This document shows, in pieces, positions 1-8,126 of a stretch of DNA of 64,000 bases. Position 1 is the first letter of the stretch, and the number at the start of each line of letters is the position of its first letter. The position numbers and the translations under genes are program-made. This stretch comes from Microbacteriaceae bacterium (GTDB lineage Bacteria > Actinomycetota > Actinomycetes > Actinomycetales > Microbacteriaceae): NCBI GenBank assembly GCA_027487865.1, contig JAIYCT010000003.1:62001-126000 (forward strand), in the 5' to 3' direction. The notes beneath the pieces are model-generated. The model ran no database searches, was not told the origin of the DNA, and worked only from the letters and a program-made list of their open reading frames with translations.

Positions 1-1093
1 TTAGCGCAACTACCGGCAAACCGAGCTCCTTGGCCAAAAGCTTGAGAGCTCTGGAGAACTCCGAGACCTCCTGCTGACGAGACTCAACCTTTTTACCGCT
101 GGACATCAGCTGGATGTAGTCAATCACCACAAGTTTTAGGTCAACCTGTTGGGCCAGGCGGCGGCACTTGGCTCGAATTTCGACCAGCGACATGTTTGGG
201 CTGTCATCGATAAACAGCGGGGCGTCGTTGATTCGTCCTCGGACCGCTGCCAAGCGGGTCCAATCGGCGTCGGTAACCGTTCCCTTACGCATCGACTGCA
301 GATAGATGGAGGATTCGGCGCTCATCAAACGCATAGCGATATCAGAACGTCCCATTTCCAGAGAGAAGAAAATTGTGGCTTGGTTGTGCTTTACGGCCGC
401 GTTTCTGGCAAGGTCAAGCGCAAAGGTCGACTTTCCAACCGCAGGACGGGCAGCGACAATGATCAACTGTCCCGCGTGCAGACCATGGGTGTAGGCGTCT
501 AGGTCGGTAAATCCAGTTGGAACACCGGTTAGTTCACCGCCACGCTTTTGGGCACCCTCGATTTCCTGAATAGCAGCCTCGAGAGAGTCACTCAGTGGAA
601 CGTAATCCTCTCTTGAAGACTGACTGGAAACCTTGTAGATCTCAGCCTGGGCCTGGTTTACCAAGTCCTCAACTTCACCTTGGCTCTCGTAGCCCGCCTG
701 AGCAATGCGAGTGCCGGCCTCAATTAGGCGGCGAAGGATTGCTTTGTCGGCAACAATTTTGGCGTAGTAGCCGGCATTAGCAGCGGTCGGAACGTAGCCG
801 GTCAGCGAGTGCAGGTAGTCCGCACCACCAGCCTTGACCAGATTTCCCTGCTTATTCAGCTCGTCCGTCACGGCGATTACGTCGGTTGGTTCGCCGCGCC
901 CAAACAGGTTCAAAACAGCGTTGAAGATTAGTTCGTGCTTTGGGGCATAGAAATCGACGCCTGAAACCGCCTCAAAGACCTCGGCTACCGCTTCTTGGCT
1001 CAGCAACATGCCACCGAGAGTGGATTGCTCAGCATCTAGGTTGTGCGGAACGACCCTTGGATCGGCCGACGGGACCGGTGCCAACATCGACAT
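1..1093 (-). CDS. dnaB: Replicative DNA helicase DnaB (3' end cut by window edge)
   Basis: Hexameric helicase that unwinds DNA at the replication fork. The frame is open from an ATG at 1093 to base 1, giving 364 residues; the C-terminal part is missing because the window ends. The N-terminal DnaB domain covers about residues 15-115, followed by the linker and the RecA-like domain with a Walker A motif ARPAVGKS at 215-222 and the segment VIDYIQLM further on. A GGAGGT ribosome site lies 4 bases before the ATG; a second in-frame ATG two codons in is also possible. It follows rplI in the same direction, but a terminator and a DnaA-box cluster separate them, so it is probably transcribed on its own. 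Family assignment is firm. Confidence 0.97.
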   Translation of the reverse strand, partial: MSMLAPVPSADPRVVPHNLDAEQSTLGGMLLSQEAVAEVFEAVSGVDFYAPKHELIFNAVLNLFGRGEPTDVIAVTDELNKQGNLVKAGGADYLHSLTGYVPTAANAGYYAKIVADKAILRRLIEAGTRIAQAGYESQGEVEDLVNQAQAEIYKVSSQSSREDYVPLSDSLEAAIQEIEGAQKRGGELTGVPTGFTDLDAYTHGLHAGQLIIVAARPAVGKSTFALDLARNAAVKHNQATIFFSLEMGRSDIAMRLMSAESSIYLQSMRKGTVTDADWTRLAAVRGRINDAPLFIDDSPNMSLVEIRAKCRRLAQQVDLKLVVIDYIQLMSSGKKVESRQQEVSEFSRALKLLAKELGLPVVAL

Positions 1094-1160
1094 AAAAACC
1101 TCCAGATTTAGCTAAGCCTTGTATAGCTTGGGGTACCGACAGTTAAGATTCAAACCAGGC

Positions 1161-1334
1161 TGTGGATAACTGTGGATAACTCTGTGGAAACACGCCGAAG
1201 AATACTGTGGAAAACTCCGTCTTGCCTGTGGATAACTGTGGATAACTTTCCCAAATCCCTCTTTTTATAAGGGTTGAACCTGTGCACAATTTAAAGTGGA
1301 AAACTCTAAACCTCAACCTAAAGGTTGTGGATAA
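1161..1334 (+). promoter_or_regulatory. Cluster of five perfect DnaA boxes upstream of dnaB
   Basis: In the 309-base spacer between dnaB and rplI the 9-mer TGTGGATAA, the reverse complement of the classical DnaA box TTATCCACA, occurs at 1161-1169, 1171-1179, 1227-1235, 1237-1245 and 1326-1334. All five have the same orientation, and two pairs have a 10-base pitch. Near matches lie at 1183-1191 (TGTGGAAAC), 1206-1214 (TGTGGAAAA) and 1281-1289 (TGTGCACAA). The stretch around 1258-1320 is AT-rich. It may autoregulate dnaB, titrate DnaA, or act in initiation; the sequence does not decide which. Confidence 0.85.
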
Positions 1335-1361
1335 CTATGTGTTTTTCTCTGTAAAAAATGG

Positions 1362-1388
1362 AAACGGCCCGGGGTTACCGGGCCGTTT
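1362..1388 (-). terminator. Rho-independent terminator after rplI
   Basis: An 11-bp perfect stem AAACGGCCCGG / CCGGGCCGTTT with a 5-base loop lies just downstream of the rplI stop codon. On the minus strand it is followed by CCA and then a six-T run. It should end the rpsF-ssb-rpsR-rplI transcript before dnaB. Confidence 0.8.
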
Positions 1389-1402
1389 TGTTAATCTTTT
1401 GG

Positions 1403-1855
1403 TTACTTAGCAGCAACCACCTGAAGCTTCACGTTCGCAACTAGGTCGCTAGTTACGCGAACAGTGGCCTCGTACTCGCCCACGGTGGAAATCTTCGAGG
1501 AGATTTCTACCTTGCGCTTGTCGATGGCACCAATGCCCAGTGCAACAACTGCGTCTACAACATCTTGGGTCTTGACCGCACCGAAGATGCGACCATTCGC
1601 GCCAGCCTTGACGCTGATGCGGATTGCCTTCTCCTCGAGCTTGGTCTTGATGGCCTTTGCCTCTTCAACAGAAGCAAACTCGCGAGCCTGGCGAGCAGCG
1701 CGGATCTGAGTGATCTGCTTCTCTCCGCCCTTGGTCCAAACAACTGCTAGGCCGTTTGGAATTAGGAAGTTACGTGCGTAACCTGCCTTTACGTCTACTA
1801 CATCGCCTGCGGAACCGAGTCCGGAGACCTCATTGGTCAAAATTAGCTTCGACAT
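1403..1855 (-). CDS. rplI: 50S ribosomal protein L9
   Basis: Large-subunit ribosomal protein that binds 23S rRNA domain V. At 150 residues it has the usual length. The N-terminal L9 signature with [18 protein letters not shown] is at about residues 20-40, then the long connecting helix and the C-terminal domain. An AAGGAG ribosome site precedes the ATG. It is the last gene of the rpsF-ssb-rpsR-rplI operon, 11 bases after rpsR, and is followed by a terminator. Confidence 0.98.
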   Translation of the reverse strand: MSKLILTNEVSGLGSAGDVVDVKAGYARNFLIPNGLAVVWTKGGEKQITQIRAARQAREFASVEEAKAIKTKLEEKAIRISVKAGANGRIFGAVKTQDVVDAVVALGIGAIDKRKVEISSKISTVGEYEATVRVTSDLVANVKLQVVAAK

Positions 1856-1866
1856 GGGGATTCTCC

Positions 1867-2124
1867 TTAGCGCCCAGCACCGGAGTATGGCAATAGTGCC
1901 ATCTCGCGTGCATTCTTAATCGCGGTTGCGATCTTGCGCTGGTCCTGCACCGTTGCACCGGTGATACGACGAGCACGGATCTTGCCGCGGTCGGATACGA
2001 ACTTACGAAGGGTAGCGACGTCTTTGTAGTCGATAACCTCGATTTTGATGGTCTTGGCCGGGGCAAGTTTCGCAAACTTAGAGTTCATGCGAGCCTTGCG
2101 GCGGTCAGCTCCTTTTCCTGCCAT
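1867..2124 (-). CDS. rpsR: 30S ribosomal protein S18
   Basis: Small-subunit protein that forms a heterodimer with S6 on the platform. It is 85 residues, with the conserved [19 protein letters not shown] and the C-terminal [11 protein letters not shown]. It contains no cysteine, so it is of the zinc-independent type. It sits between ssb and rplI, the normal actinobacterial order, and is probably co-regulated with rpsF through the S6:S18 leader. Confidence 0.98.
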   Translation of the reverse strand: MAGKGADRRKARMNSKFAKLAPAKTIKIEVIDYKDVATLRKFVSDRGKIRARRITGATVQDQRKIATAIKNAREMALLPYSGAGR

Positions 2125-2144
2125 TTTCTTCTCCTTGGAATTCT

Positions 2145-2627
2145 TTAGAACGGTGCTTCGTCAACTGCTGGGTCTGCTGGGTTGGCCCAAGCGTCGGCGC
2201 CAGATGCTGGGGCCTTGGTCTCGCCCCATGGGGACTCGACTGCTGGAGCGCCACCTTCGCGAGCGCGGCGAGTGATGGATGCGGTTGCATAGCGCAGAGA
2301 TGGACCGATTTCATCGATCTCTAGCTCGAGCGATGCACGAGCCTCTCCCTGAGCGGTCTGGTAAGCAGAAGGTGCCTTTAGGCGACCGGTAACAACTACA
2401 CGAGTTCCCTTGGTGATGGACTGTGCGATGTTTTCTGCTGCCTCACGCCAAGCGGTGCAACGAACCCATACGGTTTCGCCGTCAACCCATTCGTTGGTTG
2501 AGCGGTTTAGGGTGCGGGGAGTTGAGCCAACGCGGACAGATACAACTGCCACGCCGCCCTGGGTGTAGCGAAGTTCCGGGTCATCGGCAAGATTGCCAAC
2601 GATGGTAACGCTAACCTCGCCCGCCAT
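2145..2627 (-). CDS. ssb: Single-stranded DNA-binding protein
   Basis: Coats single-stranded DNA in replication, recombination and repair and recruits partner enzymes through its C-terminal tip. It is 160 residues: an OB-fold over about residues 1-110 (start [20 protein letters not shown]), a short disordered linker rich in Ala, Gly and Pro, and an acidic tip ending DEAPF that matches the SSB partner-binding peptide. The start ATG shares one base with the rpsF stop (TAATG), so translation is coupled. The linker is shorter than in many actinobacterial SSBs. Confidence 0.97.
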   Translation of the reverse strand: MAGEVSVTIVGNLADDPELRYTQGGVAVVSVRVGSTPRTLNRSTNEWVDGETVWVRCTAWREAAENIAQSITKGTRVVVTGRLKAPSAYQTAQGEARASLELEIDEIGPSLRYATASITRRAREGGAPAVESPWGETKAPASGADAWANPADPAVDEAPF

Positions 2628-3022
2628 TAGTTGCTCCTAGGACCCGATGGGCGCTTGCCGCCTGGGCGACCGCCACGTGGAGCACGAGCTGGCTTGTCCT
2701 CCGGCACGAACTCAATTGGGTTGATGCTGAAAATCGCATCTTCTAGGCGAAGCACCTTGGTGCGAAGCACTGACTCAGAAATTCTTAGCAAGCGGTCAAA
2801 TTCGCTGACTGCTGCTGGGCTCGAGGTTACGTTGACAACAACGTAAATGCCCTCTGAGTGCTTCTGAATTTGGTATGTCATTCGACGACGTCCCCAAATA
2901 TCAACCTTGTCCACGGTGCCACCATTGCTGGTGATTGCCAATAGGAATTTGTCGATAGTTGCGGTTACTGTGCGGTCGTCAAGCTGAGGGTCCAAAATGA
3001 CCATCACCTCGTAGTTATGCAT
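2627..3022 (-). CDS. rpsF: 30S ribosomal protein S6
   Basis: Platform protein of the small subunit, partner of S18. It is 131 residues with the ferredoxin-like S6 fold over about 1-95 and a basic, Gly/Pro-rich tail. It is the first gene of the operon. Its ribosome site (GGAGG) lies inside the folded leader at 3029-3079, which suggests translational feedback by the S6:S18 complex. Confidence 0.98.
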   Translation of the reverse strand: MHNYEVMVILDPQLDDRTVTATIDKFLLAITSNGGTVDKVDIWGRRRMTYQIQKHSEGIYVVVNVTSSPAAVSEFDRLLRISESVLRTKVLRLEDAIFSINPIEFVPEDKPARAPRGGRPGGKRPSGPRSN

Positions 3023-3028
3023 AGTTCA

Positions 3029-3079
3029 CCCACCTCCTTCGGTCTAGAGCGGCCATGGTCTTTCCATGGCAGGAGGGTA
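3029..3079 (-). promoter_or_regulatory. S6:S18-type ribosomal protein leader
   Basis: On the minus strand a 7-bp hairpin GCCATGG / CCATGGC with a 5-base loop (3052-3070) is enclosed by a stem that pairs 3071-3079 (TACCCTCCT) with the GGAGGTGGG segment at 3029-3038, which contains the rpsF ribosome site. A CCG triplet lies at the 3' foot of the inner hairpin. A hairpin with a CCG box inside an asymmetric internal loop is the hallmark of the published S6:S18 leader motif. The pairing is seen; S6:S18 binding is inferred. Confidence 0.6.
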
Positions 3080-3114
3080 TTTGCATGTTCGTTGCTTAGA
3101 GCAACCTGAGAAGC

Positions 3115-4533
3115 CTACCTTTGTTGCCACCAGGTAAGCAAGCGTTTTTTGGCTTCTTCCTGGCCGATTTCGCCCTCGTCTAGGCGGATTTCCAAAAGGA
3201 ATGAGTAGGCCTCGCCGACTTCGCGGCCGGGCTTGATGTTTAAAATCTCCATGATTTGTGCGCCGTCAAGCTCAGGGCGCATTGAGTCAAGCTCTTCCTG
3301 TTCGGCCAAAACCGCAATTCGCTGCTCAAGATCGTCGTAGGCGTGAGACAGCCGATCGGCCTTGCGCTGGTTTCTGGTTGTGACATCCGCACGGGTAAGT
3401 GCGTGCAGCCTAAGTAGCTGCTGTTCGGAATCCCTCACGTAGCGACGAACTGCGCTATCGCTCCACTGCTGGTCGGAATAACCAAAGAATCTCAGGTGCA
3501 ATTCGACCAGCTTCGAAACTGCCTTGATGGTGTCATTGTCAAAGCGCAGCGCGGTCAAACGCTTCTTCGCAAGCTTTCCACCCACCACATCGTGGTGGTG
3601 GAAGGAAACCGCTCCTCCGGTTTCGAGCTTTCTGGTCGCGGGCTTTCCGATATCGTGCAGTAGCGCTGCCAAACGAAGAACCAGGTCCTTGTTTAGGCCG
3701 TAGTCCTTCTCGTAGTCGATTGCCTGCTGCACCACGGTCAGGGTGTGCTGGTAGACGTCTTTGTGGTGGTGGTGCTCATCCAATTCCAAGCGCAATGCAG
3801 GTAGTTCCGGCAAAACATAACCAGCGATTCCGCTATCAACTAGGGCCTCAAGCCCCGGTCTTGGGTTTTCGGAAAGCAACAGCTTGGTTAGTTCGTCCCT
3901 GACTCGCTCGGCGGAAATGATCTCCATGCGCTCACTCATTTGAACCATTGCCTCAAAGGTTTCGGGCTCAATCTCAAACCCGAGCTGGGAGGTGAAGCGA
4001 GCAGCACGCATCATTCGCAATGGGTCGTCTGAGAAGGAGATCTCGGGCTTTGAGGGGGTGCGCAAAGTAGCTCCAAGCAGGTCTTTGAGGCCCTGATGGG
4101 GATCTACAAAAGTTCTGGAGGGAAGCCTTAGCGCCATCGCATTGACCGTGAAGTCTCGACGAATCAGGTCGTCTTCGAGGTTGTCGCCAAATGCCACGGT
4201 TGGTTTACGGGATTCAGGGTCGTAGGAATCCGCTCGATAGGTCGTGATTTCAACCTGTTCGCCATCGATTTGGGCGGCAATGGTGCCAAACTCGCGGCCA
4301 ATGTCCCAGGTCGCCGATGCAATTGGCTTTATCAGCTTGAGAATCTGGTCGGGGTTGGCACTTGTGGTGAAGTCCAGATCCGGGGCAATCCTGCCCAAAA
4401 TGGCGTCCCTAACCGGCCCACCAACCAGCGCCAATTCAAAGCCGGCAGCCTCAAACAGTGCACCAACTCGATCCAGCAGTGGATTTTGGGTGTTCTGCTG
4501 GAGGTTTTTTAGCGCCTCGGCAACGGGTTGCAT
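3115..4533 (-). CDS. cca: CCA tRNA nucleotidyltransferase with HD domain
   Basis: Adds or repairs the 3' CCA end of tRNAs. It is 472 residues from ATG at 4533. The class II nucleotidyltransferase motif GGPVRDAIL followed by DLDF holds the metal-binding acidic residues in the N-terminal third; a tRNA-binding domain follows, then an HD-type domain with LLHDIGKPATR. The open frame continues upstream to 4875, but that part is antisense to the next gene and is rejected. No strong ribosome site is visible before the ATG, so the exact start is uncertain. In Actinobacteria this gene, often called pcnA, lies next to a nudix hydrolase and murJ, as here. The nearby tRNA-Ala gene lacks an encoded CCA and needs this enzyme. 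Confidence 0.93.
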   Translation of the reverse strand: MQPVAEALKNLQQNTQNPLLDRVGALFEAAGFELALVGGPVRDAILGRIAPDLDFTTSANPDQILKLIKPIASATWDIGREFGTIAAQIDGEQVEITTYRADSYDPESRKPTVAFGDNLEDDLIRRDFTVNAMALRLPSRTFVDPHQGLKDLLGATLRTPSKPEISFSDDPLRMMRAARFTSQLGFEIEPETFEAMVQMSERMEIISAERVRDELTKLLLSENPRPGLEALVDSGIAGYVLPELPALRLELDEHHHHKDVYQHTLTVVQQAIDYEKDYGLNKDLVLRLAALLHDIGKPATRKLETGGAVSFHHHDVVGGKLAKKRLTALRFDNDTIKAVSKLVELHLRFFGYSDQQWSDSAVRRYVRDSEQQLLRLHALTRADVTTRNQRKADRLSHAYDDLEQRIAVLAEQEELDSMRPELDGAQIMEILNIKPGREVGEAYSFLLEIRLDEGEIGQEEAKKRLLTWWQQR

Positions 4534-4560
4534 CGCAACTAGCTTGCCATAGCCTGCAAG

Positions 4561-4566
4561 TAGAGT
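4561..4566 (+). promoter_or_regulatory. -10 hexamer of a probable leaderless promoter (nudix gene)
   Basis: TAGAGT ends 6 bases before the ATG at 4573, so transcription would start at or next to the start codon. No ribosome site is needed or clear. Confidence 0.5.
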
Positions 4567-4572
4567 TGGGGC

Positions 4573-5019
4573 ATGAAAATCATCCGGCCTTTCACCGTTT
4601 CTGAGGTGTCCGCTGGCGGCTTGGTGATTTCGGAATCGAACCCGAGCTTGATTGCCCTGATTTCGCACCGCAATCGCGGTGGTGGCCTCGACTGGGTGAT
4701 CCCAAAAGGCCACGTTGAACTCGGCGAAAACTACCTGCAGACCGCGGTACGCGAGATTCGCGAAGAGACTGGGATCGAATCTAAGGTTCTCGAGAAGATT
4801 GGCGAGATCAGCTACAGCTTTAAAATCGGACCAAAGCACATCAAAAAGACCGTTCACCACTACCTGCTGCAGCAAATCGGTGGCGAGCTAAACGCCTTCA
4901 ATGACCCAACCGGCGAGGTTATGGATGTGCAATGGTTTGAAGTTGGCAGACTTGATGAGGTTTTAGCCCACGATAATGAGCGCAAGATAGCCCAGCGAGC
5001 CTTGGAGATCCTAAATTGA
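4573..5019 (+). CDS. Nudix hydrolase
   Basis: Hydrolyses a nucleoside diphosphate linked to another moiety; the substrate is not known. It is 148 residues with a complete nudix box running from GHVELGE to REIREETGI at about residues 46-68. It is the counterpart of the MutT4-type gene beside cca and murJ in Mycobacterium. Transcription diverges from cca, with only 39 bases between the two start codons. The next gene overlaps its stop codon by four bases (TTGA), suggesting an operon through murJ. Confidence 0.92.
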   Translation: MKIIRPFTVSEVSAGGLVISESNPSLIALISHRNRGGGLDWVIPKGHVELGENYLQTAVREIREETGIESKVLEKIGEISYSFKIGPKHIKKTVHHYLLQQIGGELNAFNDPTGEVMDVQWFEVGRLDEVLAHDNERKIAQRALEILN

Positions 5020-5489
5020 AGCGGACACTGACACTGTTGCTTGTGGCCATCGCCATGGTCTTTGGGCCTCTGGCACAAGCCAGCGATGTCTTTATTGTTC
5101 CCGGCAGCCAGGTCAACCTTGTTGCGCGTGACGGCCGAATTCCAATCACGATTCAAAACGACGGTTCCGAGTCTGCAACCGTAATCGTTCACGGCAAGTC
5201 CTCCTCTTTCCGACTTGAGGTTTTGAAGGGGAGTGAAATCACGATTCCTGCCGGCAGTAGCCAGCAGGCCGAGGTTGACGTTCGTGCCGTTGCCAATGGT
5301 CCGGTGGAGCTTGAGATTTGGCTTGAGCAAAACGGGGTTGAGGTTGGTAAGCGCGAACTAGTTCAAGTAAACGTGAACTACGACATCGAGCTGTTTTTGC
5401 TGGTGAGCTTTGCGTTTGCGATGTTTGCCCTGATTCTGATCGGTAGCTATCGAACCGTGAGGAAACTGCGCCGGAGACGTAATGGCTGA
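5016..5489 (+). CDS. Short secreted, C-terminally anchored protein (DUF6049 position)
   Basis: Function unknown. It is 157 residues with a TTG start: a signal peptide at about 1-23 (cleavage near AQA-SD), a beta-rich extracellular part, one transmembrane helix at about 124-145 and a basic cytoplasmic tail (RTVRKLRRRRNG). In other Actinobacteria the gene between the nudix hydrolase and murJ encodes a much longer DUF6049 protein with the same C-terminal helix and basic tail. This looks like a strongly shortened version keeping only the membrane-proximal domain; that link is inferred from position and architecture. It overlaps murJ by eight bases. Confidence 0.8.
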   Translation: MKRTLTLLLVAIAMVFGPLAQASDVFIVPGSQVNLVARDGRIPITIQNDGSESATVIVHGKSSSFRLEVLKGSEITIPAGSSQQAEVDVRAVANGPVELEIWLEQNGVEVGKRELVQVNVNYDIELFLLVSFAFAMFALILIGSYRTVRKLRRRRNG

Positions 5490-7119
5490 GCAATCGGTCG
5501 CTAGAAGTTCGGTAATCATGGCCTCCGGCACCATCGTGTCGAGAATCCTAGGTTTTGTCAGAGCGGTTTTGATTGCGGCTGCAATTGGTGTTACCACCGA
5601 TGCTGCCGACGCCTTTGGAGTCGCCAACCAGCTTCCCAACAACGTTTACGCCATCATCGTTGGCGGTGTCTTGAATGCGGTTTTAGTCCCGCAGTTGGTT
5701 AGAGCTCGCAGCCAGGCCGATGGCGGTAAGGGCTATGTAGATCGCTTTGTGACCCTGGCAATTACGGTTTTCTTCATCGTCACGGTGCTCTTCACCATGG
5801 CTGCTCCACTGTTGGTGCAGCTCTACACCTCTGGTTGGGACAAGGATCAGCTAGCGCTCGCCACGGCTTTTGCCTACTGGTGTTTGCCGCAGCTGTTCTT
5901 CTACGGCCTTTACTCGATCTTGGGTGAGGTGCTGAATTCCAGGAGTGAGTTCGGGCCATTTATGTGGGCACCGGTGCTCAACAACGTGGTCTCAATCGCA
6001 GGACTGGTCTGTTTCATCCTGATCTTTGGCTCTGACCCGAGTGGAGAGCGGGCGGTAAGTCTGTGGGGAGCCGATCAAATCTCGCTGCTGGCTGGAAGTG
6101 CGACATTGGGCGTGGCCTCTCAGGCATTGATTCTGTTTGCAAGCTGGAAGAAGATCGGGCTCTCGCTAAACCTGAACTTCAAATTCCGAGGTTTTGGACT
6201 GCGTCCCGCACTAAAGGCCGCCTCATGGTCACTTGCCATGGTCTTGGTTACCCAAATTGGTGGTTTGGTGCAGACCGCGGTGGCCTCGACCGCTGTCGCC
6301 GGTCGAAATGAAGGCCTAGCGGTGGCTTCGGTTGCGGCTGCCGCGATTGCCTGGTTGATCTTTATGCTCCCGCACTCGGTGGTGACTGTTTCTATTGCCA
6401 CCGCCTACTTCACCCGAATGTCTCAGCACGCAGCGAATGACAAATTGGACGAGTTCGTAAAGGATTTGACCACTGGTTTGCGCGTTATTGCGCTGGTCAG
6501 CGTTATTTCGACCGCAACGCTGATGATGCTCGCCTACTCGATTGCCCGCGTCTTTGTTGGTGAATACCCGGCCACCCTGGCCCTTGGCAACGTAATCGTC
6601 GCGCTGATGGTTGGTTTGGTGCCATTTAGCGTGGTTTACATGATTCAGCGCGCATTCTTCGCGCTGGAGGACACCAAGTCGCCTTTTATCTTCACCACGA
6701 TTCAAATTGCGATTCACATCACCGGATCGCTAACCCTGGGTGCCCTGGTTGAAAAGCAGTGGTTGGTGGTATCGATTTCCATCCTTACCGCCTGCTCAAT
6801 CTTGGTGCAGGGCCTGGTTGGCTACCTCATGCTTCGCAAGCGAATCGGCGGCATGGGTGAGGCATCCTTCGTTAGATCACTCGCTGGTTTTGTTTTGGCA
6901 GCTATTCCCGCGGTCGCGGTGGGCTACGGTTTGATGTCCTGGCTTGGTGGCATTACAGCGGGAAGTTTCACGCTGAAAAGTGTGTTCACAGCTGTGATAA
7001 CCAGCGCTTTGGTGGGTGGTGCGATGGTGGTTTGCTTCCTAGCAACGCTATGGATTTTCCGGGTTCCGGAATTACGCGAGCTACAAAAGCAGTTGAAAGT
7101 TAGGTTTAGTAGAGGTTAA
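5482..7119 (+). CDS. murJ: Lipid II flippase MurJ (MviN family)
   Basis: Moves the peptidoglycan precursor lipid II across the membrane. It is 545 residues, nearly all membrane-embedded, with about 14 predicted helices. The N-terminal segment (SSVIMASGTIVSRILGFVR) is typical of MurJ. It lacks the long C-terminal pseudokinase and extracellular extension of the mycobacterial protein. It overlaps the upstream gene by eight bases and is followed by trxB after 68 bases. Confidence 0.95.
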   Translation: MAEQSVARSSVIMASGTIVSRILGFVRAVLIAAAIGVTTDAADAFGVANQLPNNVYAIIVGGVLNAVLVPQLVRARSQADGGKGYVDRFVTLAITVFFIVTVLFTMAAPLLVQLYTSGWDKDQLALATAFAYWCLPQLFFYGLYSILGEVLNSRSEFGPFMWAPVLNNVVSIAGLVCFILIFGSDPSGERAVSLWGADQISLLAGSATLGVASQALILFASWKKIGLSLNLNFKFRGFGLRPALKAASWSLAMVLVTQIGGLVQTAVASTAVAGRNEGLAVASVAAAAIAWLIFMLPHSVVTVSIATAYFTRMSQHAANDKLDEFVKDLTTGLRVIALVSVISTATLMMLAYSIARVFVGEYPATLALGNVIVALMVGLVPFSVVYMIQRAFFALEDTKSPFIFTTIQIAIHITGSLTLGALVEKQWLVVSISILTACSILVQGLVGYLMLRKRIGGMGEASFVRSLAGFVLAAIPAVAVGYGLMSWLGGITAGSFTLKSVFTAVITSALVGGAMVVCFLATLWIFRVPELRELQKQLKVRFSRG

Positions 7120-7147
7120 TTCGCTCAAAAAGCGGGTAGATTGATAA

Positions 7148-7167
7148 AGATAGATAGTTATCTATCT
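7148..7167. repeat. Perfect inverted repeat in front of trxB
   Basis: AGATAGATA and TATCTATCT form a 9-bp perfect inverted repeat with a 2-base spacer, ending 20 bases before the trxB start codon and just upstream of its ribosome site (AGAGGAAA). The short spacer fits a protein-binding operator better than an RNA hairpin. It could control trxB-trxA; the binding protein is unknown. Confidence 0.65.
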
Positions 7168-7187
7168 AAGAGGAAATAGAGAAAATA

Positions 7188-8108
7188 ATGCGCGAAGTAA
7201 TCATCATCGGATCCGGCCCTGCCGGCTACACGGCGGCCATCTATGCGGCCAGAGCGCAGCTAAACCCGCTGGTAATTGCATCTAGCGTTGAGCCAGGTGG
7301 CGAACTGATGAAGACCACCGAGGTCGAGAACTACCCGGGATTCCCTGAGGGGCTGATGGGTCCTGACCTAATGGCGAACTTCCAGGCCCAGGCCGAGCGC
7401 TTTGGTGCTGAAATTTTGTTTGACGATGTCATCGAGGTTGACCTAAAGGGCGACATCAAGATCGTAAAGACCGGCATGGGCCAGACCTATGAGGCAAAGA
7501 CTGTCATCATCTCCACCGGTGCCGCCTACCGCGAACTTGGCCTTCCAAACGAGAAGGCACTTTCTGGCCACGGAGTGTCATGGTGTGCGACTTGCGACGG
7601 CTTCTTCTTCCGCGAGAAAACCATCGCTGTTGTTGGTGGTGGCGACTCGGCCATGGAGGAAGCAAACTTCCTGACTAAGTTCGCCTCAAAGGTTTACATA
7701 ATCCACCGCAGAGACACCCTAAAGGCCTCCAAGATCATGCAGCAGCGCTCTTTTGACAACCCAAAGATCGAGTTCATCTGGAACTCAGGCGTTGTTGAGC
7801 TAAAGGGCGATGGCAAATTGGAAGCCGTTGTGCTCGAGGACACTCGAAATGGCGAGCGCACCGAAATGGCTCTGGATGGCCTGTTTATCGCAATTGGAAA
7901 TGACCCGAGGGTTTCTTTGGTTGAGAACCAGGTAGAGCTAACTGAAGACCGTTTCATTCGAGTTGATGGCCGCAGCTCCAAGACCACCCTGCCGGGAGTC
8001 TTTGCAGCCGGAGATGTTATTGACCCGACCTATCGCCAGGCCATTACGGCAGCTGGTTCGGGTTGTGTAGCGGCACTGGATGCCGAGCACTACCTAGCTA
8101 ATCACTAA
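7188..8108 (+). CDS. trxB: Thioredoxin-disulfide reductase
   Basis: NADPH-dependent flavoprotein that reduces thioredoxin. At 306 residues it is the usual length. It has the FAD-binding GSGPAGYTAA at about 8-17, the redox-active WCATCDG in the NADPH domain, GGGDSAMEEA for NADPH binding, and a C-terminal FAD motif (GVFAAGDV). It is followed after ten bases by trxA, so the two form one operon. The sigM and anti-sigma genes that separate murJ from trxB in Mycobacterium are absent. Confidence 0.97.
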   Translation: MREVIIIGSGPAGYTAAIYAARAQLNPLVIASSVEPGGELMKTTEVENYPGFPEGLMGPDLMANFQAQAERFGAEILFDDVIEVDLKGDIKIVKTGMGQTYEAKTVIISTGAAYRELGLPNEKALSGHGVSWCATCDGFFFREKTIAVVGGGDSAMEEANFLTKFASKVYIIHRRDTLKASKIMQQRSFDNPKIEFIWNSGVVELKGDGKLEAVVLEDTRNGERTEMALDGLFIAIGNDPRVSLVENQVELTEDRFIRVDGRSSKTTLPGVFAAGDVIDPTYRQAITAAGSGCVAALDAEHYLANH

Positions 8109-8110
8109 GG

Positions 8111-8126
8111 AGTTTCACGTGAAACC
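8111..8126. promoter_or_regulatory. parS-like ParB binding site on the trxA start
   Basis: AGTTTCACGTGAAACC keeps the central 14 bases of the parS consensus (TGTTTCACGTGAAACA); only the two outermost bases differ. The trxA start codon GTG (8119) lies inside the palindrome and the ribosome site AAGGAG overlaps its left end. Confidence 0.85.

Noticed and set aside
1094-1402. Direct repeats in the dnaB-rplI spacer as a CRISPR-like or iteron array
   Set aside because: The repeated unit is the 9-base DnaA box, with no longer conserved repeat or regular spacers.
4534-4875. N-terminal extension of the CCA-adding enzyme
   Set aside because: This part is antisense to the nudix box of the gene at 4573-5019, and family length fits the start at 4533.
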